Source: Clostridium pascui (GTDB lineage: Bacteria; Bacillota; Clostridia; Clostridiales; Clostridiaceae). Taken from it: 33,427 nt of DNA. Under the pieces are notes generated by a model that saw nothing but the letters and a program-made list of their open reading frames with translations, made no database searches and was not told the origin of the DNA. The position numbers and the translations under genes were made by a program. Shown one piece after another: positions 9,393-16,920 of the stretch. Position 1 is the stretch's first letter; each line of letters opens with the position of its first letter. The stretch covers positions 1 through 33,427 of the forward strand of contig NZ_JAFBDB010000014.1 of assembly GCF_016908015.1 (NCBI RefSeq), given 5' to 3'.

Positions 9393-10622
9393 CTAGGTGT
9401 AAAGTGAGCAACTTTCTTTAATTATATTGGTATCTATAGAGGCGAACAGATGATCAATCTTTTGTGCAGCGTTATGCTTAATCTCAGGTAAAACATGTGA
9501 ATATGTATCAAGAGTAATGCTTATATTAGAGTGTCCTAAAATTTCTTGTACAACTTTTGGATGTTCATTTAACTCAAGGAGTCTTGTTGCAAAAGTATGC
9601 CTTAGGATATGAAGATTTATTTTTTTTAGTCCAGCATTCTTAAGTATATTTTTAAATTTTCTGTCAAAGTTTTTAGGATCTATAGGAGTACCACTTTGTG
9701 AGCAAAATATAAGATTTTCTTTATTAAAGTCTGTTCCAAATCTTAAAATCTCTTCAACTTGATTTTTTCTATGCTGTCTTAATAATGATACAACATTCTG
9801 AGGGAGAGGAATGATTCTCTTTCCAGCTTTAGTTTTTGGTTCTCCAAAAACTAATTTGGATTTAGTGGGGAGACTTTCATCAAAAGTTTTAACTCTTCCT
9901 AATGATTGTTTCACATTAAGTATACTTTTATCTAAATCTAAGTCTTGCCATCTTAAAGCTAATAATTCACCAACGCGTAACCCTGTAGCAAGCGAAACTA
10001 TAAATGCAATGCCAAGTCTATCCTTTGATGCTGCTTTTAAAAATATAAGCTCATCCTCTTTAGTTAGAACTTCAATTTCTTTATGTTCTCTTGCAGGTAA
10101 TTCTGTAGCTTTAGTTGCATTAAATATTATCTTTCTAGTTTCTACTGCCTTTTCTAAAGCACAGTGTAAGAGATTATGGATGTTTCTTACTGTCTTTTGA
10201 GAAAGGCCGCCTTTACCATCATAGCGGCCTTTGGATAATAACATATCGTAAAAATCTTGTACTGCTTCAGTTGATAGCTTATCAAGTTGTATATTGCCAA
10301 GGTGTGGGTTTATATGAATACGTATTAAATACTCATAGTTTTCAAAGGTTCGTTTCCTTCTTTTATCCTTCTTGTATTTTGTAAGCCATATTCCAAGCCA
10401 CTCCTTAAGAGTTAGAGTTATAGGTTCTGATAAGATACCATTGTCCAATTTTTCTTTGGCAAGTTTAAGCTTTTCTTTGACTTCCTTTTGTGTTTTTCCA
10501 TAAAACGATTTTCTTATTAATCTTCCATTTAAGGGATTCTTGCCTATAGTTAATTCAGCACACCACCCTCCATTTTTACGTTTATAAATAGTACCTTCTC
10601 CATTTGATCTAACTTTTGACAT
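9393..10622 (-). CDS. int: tyrosine recombinase / integrase of the element
   Basis: This 409-aa site-specific recombinase should join attP to the 3' end of tRNA-Arg and, with an excisionase, reverse the reaction. An N-terminal arm-binding region (about residues 5-50, with GEGTIYKRKNGGWCAELTIG) is followed by a SAM-like core-binding domain (about 70-160) and the catalytic domain. The catalytic residues are visible: Arg216 in TGLRVGEL, Lys near 263-265, His338 and Arg341 in HILRHTFATR, His364 in LGHSN, and Tyr374 in TLDTYSHV. It resembles Tn916/ICE-type integrases. I chose ATG 10622 because AGGAGG lies eight bases upstream. The longer in-frame reading to 10670 would overlap the end of the upstream gene. 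It sits next to attL and reads towards it. Confidence 0.96.
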   Translation of the reverse strand: MSKVRSNGEGTIYKRKNGGWCAELTIGKNPLNGRLIRKSFYGKTQKEVKEKLKLAKEKLDNGILSEPITLTLKEWLGIWLTKYKKDKRRKRTFENYEYLIRIHINPHLGNIQLDKLSTEAVQDFYDMLLSKGRYDGKGGLSQKTVRNIHNLLHCALEKAVETRKIIFNATKATELPAREHKEIEVLTKEDELIFLKAASKDRLGIAFIVSLATGLRVGELLALRWQDLDLDKSILNVKQSLGRVKTFDESLPTKSKLVFGEPKTKAGKRIIPLPQNVVSLLRQHRKNQVEEILRFGTDFNKENLIFCSQSGTPIDPKNFDRKFKNILKNAGLKKINLHILRHTFATRLLELNEHPKVVQEILGHSNISITLDTYSHVLPEIKHNAAQKIDHLFASIDTNIIKESCSLYT

Positions 10623-10642
10623 TGTATTTACCTCCTTATAAT

Positions 10643-10831
10643 TTAACTTAAAGTATTTTCTTCTATCCATGCAATAAGCTTGGCCTTATATATTCTTATA
10701 GTTTTTCCTATTCTAAAGCTTGGAAAACCTTTAGTATTTACTAGCTGATAAGCTTTAGGTCTGGAAATGCTTAGAAAGTTTGCAACCTCCATTACAGATA
10801 ATATTTCTTTTGATAATAAATTTTGTTCCAT
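10643..10831 (-). CDS. excisionase-like HTH protein
   Basis: This 62-aa protein is a MerR-like winged-helix DNA-binding domain of the HTH_17/excisionase type, with ILSVMEVANFLSISRPKAYQ and FPSFRIGKTIRIYKAKLIAWI. Its place 20 bases upstream of int, in the same orientation, suggests the recombination directionality factor. Similar small proteins can also act only as regulators. Confidence 0.85.
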   Translation of the reverse strand: MEQNLLSKEILSVMEVANFLSISRPKAYQLVNTKGFPSFRIGKTIRIYKAKLIAWIEENTLS

Positions 10832-10835
10832 TAAT

Positions 10836-11018
10836 TTACCTCTCTTTCTTTTTTCTCAGCATAGGATCATTATTTAAAATATATTGGAAAGCTTCTTCTG
10901 ATGTTTTAAATGACATAAAATCTGTTACACTTTCTCCTTTAGAGTCTTTGTAGTATAAATTAAGATCATAAAATACAATTCCTTCCTCATTAGTTCTTGG
11001 TCTAAGCCAACATCCCAT
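10836..11018 (-). CDS. small element protein of unknown function
   Basis: I do not recognise this 60-aa product. It begins MGCWLRPRTNEEG and ends in a basic tail, MLRKKKER. It has a mix of charged and aromatic residues and no membrane segment. ATG 11018 follows an AGGAGG site seven bases away. An upstream in-frame start at 11081 would run through the operator region and is less likely. It ends four bases before the excisionase-like gene starts and is probably the first gene of the xis-int operon. Confidence 0.7.
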   Translation of the reverse strand: MGCWLRPRTNEEGIVFYDLNLYYKDSKGESVTDFMSFKTSEEAFQYILNNDPMLRKKKER

Positions 11019-11042
11019 AAAAAGACCTCCTATGAAATTAAA

Positions 11043-11198
11043 TTCATTACATATATGAAATAAAATCGAGAGTGAATTCATTCCATTAATGTAATGATTA
11101 TATAATAAACCAGTTTACATACATTGTCAATAAAATATTTCATATTTGTAATGAAATTATTGTTTTTTACAAAAGATAATTTACATAAGTGTAATATA
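11043..11198. promoter_or_regulatory. divergent control region with four operator-like sites
   Basis: Four related 19-bp sites lie between the integration operon and the repressor gene: 11043-11061 (minus orientation), 11080-11098, 11137-11155 and 11180-11198. The consensus is near ATTTCATATATGTAATGAA, which is partly palindromic. Sites 1 and 3 differ at one position. The other two match at 15 and 13 of 19. A minus-strand promoter (TTGACA 11130-11125, 17-bp spacer, TATTAT 11107-11102) lies between sites 2 and 3. A plus-strand promoter candidate (TTTACA 11180-11185, TATACT 11202-11207) overlaps site 4. This fits control of both directions by the XRE protein. Confidence 0.72.
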
Positions 11199-11239
11199 TG
11201 ATATACTATATTTAGTAATTACTGAATGGAGTTGAGTTA

Positions 11240-11995
11240 ATGAGGAGCTTAGGAATAAAAGAAATTAGGAAGGCATTGGGCATGACTGCAGAACAGTTAG
11301 GAAAAGAAGTGGGTATAAGTGCATCATATATATTGAGAATTGAAAGTGGAAATGTGCAAAATCCATCTTTTGCTACTATATCTAAGTTAGCGGAAGTTAT
11401 TGCAAGCACAGAGGATGTAAAGAATGGTAAGGTTAATTTAAATGAGTTTGATAGTGATTTTGGGAAACTAGTATTAAGCTTTAGATATAGTGAAATAAAG
11501 GATGCTTACGATTTCGTTAGAAATAATAATAATATTGAAGAATATTCACAAATGGTTAAATATCTATCTGAAGATGATATGAATACAATTACTAGTCTTA
11601 TTGAATATAGAAAAGTACAGCATGGATTTATTGAAGCAAGAAAAAAGCTAAAGAATGCTATAATAAGGTACAGTAAAAATAAAAATTATGAAGAAGCTGT
11701 ATGTAATATAAATTTTAAATTACTATTAGATGAATCATTAGACTTGGATTATGAAATACAAGAATTGTTACTAAATGAAGGTAAGTTGAATATAGATTTA
11801 TGCTCAAAAATTTTATTATCAATGAGTGAAGATATAGAGCATTACGGTATAGATAACTTTGAGAAGTATGATAATCAATATAGTAAAGATGATTTAGTTA
11901 TTGATGAAAAAGACGATAAAGAGTATGAGTACGATGAGAGCAAAATAGAAGAGGAAGAAAATCTCCATAGCCCCCGAAGGGGCAAAATGATATAA
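11240..11995 (+). CDS. XRE-family repressor, likely the element's master regulator
   Basis: The protein (251 aa) starts with an XRE helix-turn-helix (about residues 5-60: MTAEQLGKEVGISASYILR and NPSFATISKLAEVI). The rest is mostly helical with no recognised domain and ends in a very acidic stretch (about 215-243). I infer that it represses the divergent xis-int operon and itself through the sites at 11043-11198. No ImmA-type protease partner is next to it. ATG 11240 follows GGAG eight bases upstream. The final codons (HSPRRGKMI) come from a GC-only hairpin (11970-11983) unlike the rest of the gene, so the C-terminus may have been changed by a short insertion. Confidence 0.87.
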   Translation: MRSLGIKEIRKALGMTAEQLGKEVGISASYILRIESGNVQNPSFATISKLAEVIASTEDVKNGKVNLNEFDSDFGKLVLSFRYSEIKDAYDFVRNNNNIEEYSQMVKYLSEDDMNTITSLIEYRKVQHGFIEARKKLKNAIIRYSKNKNYEEAVCNINFKLLLDESLDLDYEIQELLLNEGKLNIDLCSKILLSMSEDIEHYGIDNFEKYDNQYSKDDLVIDEKDDKEYEYDESKIEEEENLHSPRRGKMI

Positions 11996-12044
11996 TTTAG
12001 GTTAAGACGGGCTTGGCATAACTCCCCTAATATAATAAAAATAA

Positions 12045-12080
12045 AACTCCTATAATTCTATACAAGAATTTATAGGAGTT
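12045..12080. terminator. bidirectional terminator between the repressor and radC
   Basis: AACTCCTATAATTCT pairs with AAGAATTTATAGGAGTT around a small loop. The genes converge here and A/T-rich tails lie on both sides. The radC stop codon overlaps the right arm. Confidence 0.8.
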
Positions 12081-12696
12081 AAATCAATTCTCTTTCCTTT
12101 AAACTTATATACTTACCATCACCTATTATTAAATGATCTAAGAGGTCAATACCTAAAAGCTTTCCACATTCTTTTAGTCTTTTAGTTATATTTATATCTT
12201 CTTGGCTTGGATTAGGATCACCTGACGGATGGTTATGGCAAACTATAATAAATGCAGCACTCTTTCTTATAGCCTGGAGGAATACCTCCCTAGGGTGTAC
12301 AATTGATGAATTTAGGGAACCCATCGATACCGTTATTACATCGATTACTATATTTTTAGTGTTTAGTAGGACAACTTTTAATATTTCTTGTTTTAAGTAT
12401 CTTAATTCAGCCATTACTAGGTTAGCGCAGTCAAGAGGTTGAGAAATTTTATACGTATTGTTAGTGTAAGCTTCATTGTAGAGTCTTTTTATTAATTCAC
12501 TAATAGCTCTTATTTGTTGCGCTTTCTTCTCTCCAATTCCCTTAATGGATTTGAGTTCTGATTCATCAGCATCTAATAATAATGCAGGAAGTGAAGGAAA
12601 TTTTTTAAGTAAGTCATCTATAGTACTTTCAGTACTACGTTCCATTACCATTAATTTCAAAAGTTCTCTGTTTGATAGATTTTCATAGTTACACAT
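12079..12696 (-). CDS. radC: RadC family JAB-domain protein, accessory copy
   Basis: This 205-aa protein has an N-terminal helix-hairpin-helix segment (SIKGIGEKKAQQI, about residues 49-61) and a C-terminal JAB/MPN metalloprotease-like domain with HNHPSGDPNPSQED (His153, His155, Asp166). That is the RadC (UPF0758) layout, slightly shorter than chromosomal copies. RadC is frequent in mobile elements and defence-rich islands. Its function is unresolved and the old DNA-repair label is doubtful. I chose ATG 12696, seven bases after AAGGAGA. A longer reading to 12876 runs through the upstream gene in another frame and is not supported. It probably shares a transcript with the Cys-rich gene at 12728. 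Confidence 0.88.
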   Translation of the reverse strand: MCNYENLSNRELLKLMVMERSTESTIDDLLKKFPSLPALLLDADESELKSIKGIGEKKAQQIRAISELIKRLYNEAYTNNTYKISQPLDCANLVMAELRYLKQEILKVVLLNTKNIVIDVITVSMGSLNSSIVHPREVFLQAIRKSAAFIIVCHNHPSGDPNPSQEDINITKRLKECGKLLGIDLLDHLIIGDGKYISLKERELI

Positions 12697-12727
12697 AGTA
12701 TAATCTCCTTTCAAAATCGTATTTGCT

Positions 12728-12916
12728 TTATAGGTTTGTGCAGTAACGATATATGCAGTTCTCAGTACAAAATTCACACAAGTAGAACTGTCCACATTCA
12801 GAGCCGAGTGCATATCCATCTTGAGATACTGTATAGATACACGTTTCAAGAAAATAGGAACAACTGCAACATGCAAATAACGGAGTTGTTCCAGCGTATT
12901 TACACTTTGTATACAT
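12728..12916 (-). CDS. Cys-rich small protein upstream of radC
   Basis: This 62-aa protein has ten cysteines, including FACCSC, CEFC and several single ones, so metal (zinc ribbon-like) binding or a disulfide-rich fold is possible. The start is well supported: a full AGGAGG (12930-12925) lies eight bases before ATG 12916. It lies 31 bases upstream of radC in the same direction. I do not recognise the family. An overlapping reading on the plus strand has no comparable ribosome binding site. Confidence 0.62.
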   Translation of the reverse strand: MYTKCKYAGTTPLFACCSCSYFLETCIYTVSQDGYALGSECGQFYLCEFCTENCIYRYCTNL

Positions 12917-12930
12917 TTACTTTACCTCCT

Positions 12931-13461
12931 TAACAATAATTCAATAGTTTAGCATCATGTTCAGTACAAGCTAAATGGCATGGCACCCCCTAAAATTTTT
13001 ATGGTGGTCAATTTAATAAACCACTAGGTAGTCTTAGGAAAATTTTCAAGTTTTAATTTTGTATATAGATTTTAGATAAAACAATGGGTTTATTAAGAAA
13101 ATTTACAGAAAAATAAGCTGTTTCACAAAAACGGAGAAAAATATAAAATATTGATTACTTCTTTAAAAAGTTGATATTTAAAAGCATTGTATTTCAGGCA
13201 ATAGAAGATAATAAAGAAAAGTATATATAAATTAAGATTTAAATTTATGTGTAATTATAGAAAAGGTGCAGTAATTATACTCTTTCATGGTATAAAATAA
13301 TTTTTTTATGCATGTGTACATAGCTAGTTATATAGAGTAGAATAATAAATAAGTATAGCAACAAGCGGTTTTCAGCTTGTATGGATGTCAATGTAAGGGT
13401 TGATAATGCTAGTGTTTAACTATGCTTGTGTTTTAACGATAATATTAAATTGGAGGCAAAT
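12931..13461. other. non-coding origin-like region upstream of the initiator gene
   Basis: About 530 bp hold no convincing gene. I see a GTGGT/ACCAC-type hairpin near 13012-13026, a TTATAC/GTATAA hairpin followed by T residues (about 13275-13310), a perfect ACAAGC/GCTTGT hairpin (13361-13380), and two direct repeats TGCTAGTGTTTAAC (13407-13420) and TGCTTGTGTTTTAAC (13423-13437). Hairpins plus iteron-like repeats just before an initiator gene are typical of a replication origin or nick site. Confidence 0.5.
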
Positions 13462-14511
13462 ATGATACATACTTTATCTGTTTCAATGAATTTCTCAAGG
13501 CATCATTATGAGGAGTTAGCTGATTTATTGGGTATAGATGAGAATACCTCTACTGTAACTAAGGACTATAGCAGTATAGGTTTTAGAGAAATAAGGCTTT
13601 TAAAGACAATAAATCAGAAGATACACTATTACGGAATAGAGATTAAGCTTAATCCTAAGGTACTAATAACGGGAAGAGAAGACATTGGAATAATAAGCGA
13701 GAAAGATATTAATTTATTATGTGAGAAGTTCAATAATAAGATGAAAAATGATATAGCTCCAGGAATGGATTTGCTAGAGTTTAATAATTGGACCTGCAAA
13801 AGAATAGATTATACTACAGATATAAAAGTTAATGATGTAAAAAGTTATATAAGATTATTCAAGAAAGGGGATAAGCCTTCTAGCTTTAAAATTGATCTTA
13901 AGGAAGCAGGAAGTTTATATTTAAAGTCTAACTCTGTAATAATAAATTTCTATGATAAAGAGGATGAGCAATTAAAGAAAGTATTAAGAAAGGACGAGAA
14001 CTTGAGTGATAGTAGAAAAGAAGCTATTAAGGATATACTAAGGCTTGAGGTTCAATGTCTTCCTTCTAAAGTTAATAGCATTAAAAGAAAGAAAAAGTTT
14101 AAAAGCAAAAGTGTTATTAAATTTTTATCTAAGGATATTTCAGAAGGTATTATACTATCCTATTATGATGCTACTGTTGGGATAGGAGACTACTATACAT
14201 TAGAAGAAGCTAAGAAAATTATATTTAAATGCAATTATACAGAGAGATTAAAGAATTCCTTAATTAGTGCTATGCAGCTTGTAGCACAGTCAAGAAGTAT
14301 TTGGAGAGCAAGGGAACAGTTTGTAAAAGGTGTAATTATTAAGAATACTAATCCATATGTAAAACTAAAAGGTACAAAAGCTACATTTAATAATTATATT
14401 AAACTGTTAAGTAATCTAGGCATTAATGCAGTTGCAATTCCACGTGAGTGGGGGATTAATTATATGCCAAACATTAGAAAATATATATTGAATAAATTTA
14501 TTAATGATTAA
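13462..14511 (+). CDS. putative rolling-circle replication initiator
   Basis: The product (349 aa) has a residue pattern that resembles Rep_trans and phage gene II/X-type initiators: KRIDYTTDI (about residues 109-117), INFYDKE (about 161-167) and LRLEVQC (about 193-199), with basic stretches. I place it there by motif spacing only, so the assignment is moderate. It would nick one strand at an origin and start replication of the excised circle, or act in mobilisation. ATG 13462 follows TGGAGG seven bases upstream. A longer reading from 13426 lacks a ribosome binding site. Iteron-like repeats and hairpins lie just upstream. Confidence 0.6.
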   Translation: MIHTLSVSMNFSRHHYEELADLLGIDENTSTVTKDYSSIGFREIRLLKTINQKIHYYGIEIKLNPKVLITGREDIGIISEKDINLLCEKFNNKMKNDIAPGMDLLEFNNWTCKRIDYTTDIKVNDVKSYIRLFKKGDKPSSFKIDLKEAGSLYLKSNSVIINFYDKEDEQLKKVLRKDENLSDSRKEAIKDILRLEVQCLPSKVNSIKRKKKFKSKSVIKFLSKDISEGIILSYYDATVGIGDYYTLEEAKKIIFKCNYTERLKNSLISAMQLVAQSRSIWRAREQFVKGVIIKNTNPYVKLKGTKATFNNYIKLLSNLGINAVAIPREWGINYMPNIRKYILNKFIND

Positions 14512-14555
14512 TTTGATATATAGTAAAATTAACAGAAAGAAGGATATATATAATT

Positions 14556-15272
14556 ATGAATTACAAGCAAAATACTCGATGGTGGGAGTTTTATTTAGTT
14601 AGATATTTTGTTGGAACTATTATTGGTACGCTAATAGTATTAACATTAGTTTATCATCCAGCTTCTGGTATACACAAATTGATAGTTAGTAGTAAAGAGT
14701 TTGAAGTGAGGATTGATACAAGCTACTTATTACTATATGGTCTAATTGGACTAGCTTATTGCTATTTTGCAAGCTCACCAGTATTGGTATTACATACATA
14801 TAGAGCAAGTATATTTGAAAAAAACACAATAAATAAATATAATATCGGTGGTTTAGTTTTTAGCATTATCTCGTTACTAGTTATATACATGTTTTTTTAT
14901 AATTATTTTTCTTTTAGTTTATTAATAATTATATTTGCAACTCAAATACTTCTTATTTGGAGATCCATAAAAGATGAATTAATTTATAAATATTATGAGG
15001 AACTATGTAATAAAAGAGGTGAACCATTAAATACTGAAGGAGAAGATAAAAGACATACAAGTTCTATTGAATTTATTGAATCATATAGACATTTAAGAGA
15101 GCATGGTAATGCATTTTTAATTTTATTTTTTGAACTATTATTAGGAATAATTATTTTCAACACTAGTACTTATTCTAAGATTTTATGGGTACTTATAATT
15201 TGGTTAACACCAGCACTTACAGTTTGGTTTATAGGCTCATATTTAGAAAGTAAGTTTAAAGATGAATTTTAA
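14556..15272 (+). CDS. polytopic membrane protein of unknown function, element cargo
   Basis: I do not recognise this 238-aa protein. Hydrophobic stretches suggest about six membrane segments: near residues 15-33, 57-78, 98-117, 119-136, 186-203 and 208-228. A charged cytosolic-looking loop lies at about 138-182. The N-terminus is basic and aromatic (MNYKQNTRWW). Its start follows a weak AAGGA site 11 bases away. It lies 44 bases after the initiator gene and ends at a very strong terminator, so it may be co-transcribed with the initiator. A role as an immunity or membrane-acting effector protein is possible but not shown. Confidence 0.72.
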   Translation: MNYKQNTRWWEFYLVRYFVGTIIGTLIVLTLVYHPASGIHKLIVSSKEFEVRIDTSYLLLYGLIGLAYCYFASSPVLVLHTYRASIFEKNTINKYNIGGLVFSIISLLVIYMFFYNYFSFSLLIIIFATQILLIWRSIKDELIYKYYEELCNKRGEPLNTEGEDKRHTSSIEFIESYRHLREHGNAFLILFFELLLGIIIFNTSTYSKILWVLIIWLTPALTVWFIGSYLESKFKDEF

Positions 15273-15274
15273 TG

Positions 15275-15318
15275 TAAGTAAAATAGCTAGAGATACTTTT
15301 CTCTAGCTATTTTACTTA
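15275..15318 (+). terminator. strong perfect inverted repeat after the membrane protein
   Basis: Two 19-bp perfectly complementary arms (TAAGTAAAATAGCTAGAGA and its complement) surround a 6-base loop. It can end transcription, although the T run is inside the stem rather than after it. It insulates the cargo that follows. The remaining gap to 15498 is AT-rich, with one AGCGGCT motif and no gene. Confidence 0.75.
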
Positions 15319-15498
15319 GGTATATTAATCAAATAATAATTGAAGATGGAACATAAAATAAATAAGGATATAATTACACAGCATTAAGATTGAGCGGCTA
15401 AAGATATTACAAATATAAGTGCAAAATTATAAAGAATATAATAATATTCAATGAAAATCTATATAAAACTATACTTAATATATAAGTATCATTATTTA

Positions 15499-16587
15499 TT
15501 ATACAGGACGATTAAATTCTTTTAAAACTTTAGCAACACCATTAATTCCAGCAGATGTACCTGTAAACACAAACTTTTTCTTTGATTCAATATAACTTCC
15601 ACCAGCATTTTGCCATATAGAATTTTCATGCTTCCAATCTATATTTTTTAATCCTCTTATATAACTCTTCCAATCTATAATATCAGCATCATTAATTATA
15701 TCATAAATATACTTTCCTATTCCTTGCAATGTAGCCGCTGTTCCTATTATATATTTATCCCTGTTAGTACAGTCTTCAGGTAAAGAACCGAATAATTCAT
15801 CAAAAATATCATTAGCGCTGTTAAGATAATCATCGAAATTATCCATATTTAAGGTTTCAAATTTATCTTTTTCTGAGCCGCTAATTATATATGAAATCAT
15901 ATTTCTTAAAGTAGATAATACCATTAATTCACTACTACTGCTCTTTAACTGAGTCTTTTCTGTCTCAACACCATATAATTGTAAGAAATCATTAGTCTTA
16001 GATATCTTTTTTGCAAGTCTATTATATAAATCAGTTGAGTCAAATCTAAGAGCAATAGATTTATTTGGCTTGGCCGCTAAAAGGTTTAGATCGTGGAATA
16101 GCTGTTGTTCCCCAATTTCGTCTATACCTGAGAAAATTACAACTGGAATAGTCATATTTGATATGTAATCATACTTTTCTTTAGCATACTTCTTTTCAGA
16201 TTCAGTTAATGCTTTTTCTAAGTCTTTTCTTGATGTTTCAAGCGCTAATTTTATACCTTCAGCACGATGTTGCCCATCATTAATACTAAAAACAGTATTA
16301 ATATCTATTCCAATTAAGTTTTTTTCATCGTTATATTCAATATCCCCTTTACAGGTTACTGTAATTGCACTTAAAAAACATAGTTTTTTTGATTCTGCAC
16401 CCTTAATAATATAATTAGCTATTGATTTAACACGACTTTTATTGACCTTTCTCTGAACATTAGGGAATACCTTGAAAAACTTATCTAAAGTATTAAATGG
16501 TATCATTGTTGTATATATAGGAAGTCCAAATTGATTGCCAGCCGCTCCTTGGAAATTTACTAATATCTTATTATTTTCAAATGACAT
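15499..16587 (-). CDS. DndB-family DGQHR-domain protein
   Basis: This 362-aa protein carries the signature DGQHR at residues 104-108 (in FSINDGQHRAEGI), within the ParB-like fold of the DndB family. In DNA phosphorothioation systems DndB acts as a regulator that binds the dnd promoter. Other DGQHR proteins occur in deazapurine modification clusters and alone. No DndA, C, D or E gene is present here, so phosphorothioation is not implied. ATG 16587 follows GAGGTGA. A promoter candidate on the minus strand is TTGCAT (16645-16640), a 17-bp spacer and TAATAT (16622-16617). It diverges from the ATPase gene, and the two probably form one module. Confidence 0.87.
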   Translation of the reverse strand: MSFENNKILVNFQGAAGNQFGLPIYTTMIPFNTLDKFFKVFPNVQRKVNKSRVKSIANYIIKGAESKKLCFLSAITVTCKGDIEYNDEKNLIGIDINTVFSINDGQHRAEGIKLALETSRKDLEKALTESEKKYAKEKYDYISNMTIPVVIFSGIDEIGEQQLFHDLNLLAAKPNKSIALRFDSTDLYNRLAKKISKTNDFLQLYGVETEKTQLKSSSSELMVLSTLRNMISYIISGSEKDKFETLNMDNFDDYLNSANDIFDELFGSLPEDCTNRDKYIIGTAATLQGIGKYIYDIINDADIIDWKSYIRGLKNIDWKHENSIWQNAGGSYIESKKKFVFTGTSAGINGVAKVLKEFNRPV

Positions 16588-16920
16588 TCTATCACCTCTA
16601 TTATATTTATATAGTTATATTAGCACCTCATGAATGAAAATGCAATTAAAAACCATAATTAAGTGTAAAAATTATAAAAAAATGAATTTAAGATTAAAAA
16701 GCGTATGAATAAAAATGAAAATAACTCAGCGGCTACAAATTGTATAATTAGAAATCTTTAGGAATATTGAGGAAAACATAGATAATTTATTATAAATATA
16801 ATTGAGCGGCTGTTAGTTAATTTGGATATAAATATATAAAGTGGTATAGTCTACATATGAGATAAAGTTTAAATGAAAATAAATATAGTTTTATATGAAA
16901 ATAAATATGGGGGGAATATT
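16588..16920. promoter_or_regulatory. divergent promoter region between the DGQHR and ATPase genes
   Basis: This 333-bp gap has a minus-strand promoter candidate (16645-16617) for the DGQHR gene and a plus-strand candidate (TTGGAT 16822-16827, 17-bp spacer, TATAGT 16845-16850) for the ATPase gene. Two AGCGGCT motifs (16728-16734 and 16805-16811) lie between them, the second ending ten bases before the ATPase -35 box. I see no gene in it. Confidence 0.6.

Noticed and set aside
9811-10200. 129-codon open frame on the plus strand
   Set aside because: It is antisense to the integrase catalytic domain, and its protein has no recognisable feature.
12736-12933. 65-codon open frame on the plus strand
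   Set aside because: It is opposite the Cys-rich minus-strand gene, which has a perfect AGGAGG at the right distance. The plus frame has none.
15499-16587. a full DNA phosphorothioation (Dnd) system
   Set aside because: No cysteine desulfurase, DndC, DndD or DndE gene lies nearby; only a DndB-family protein is present.
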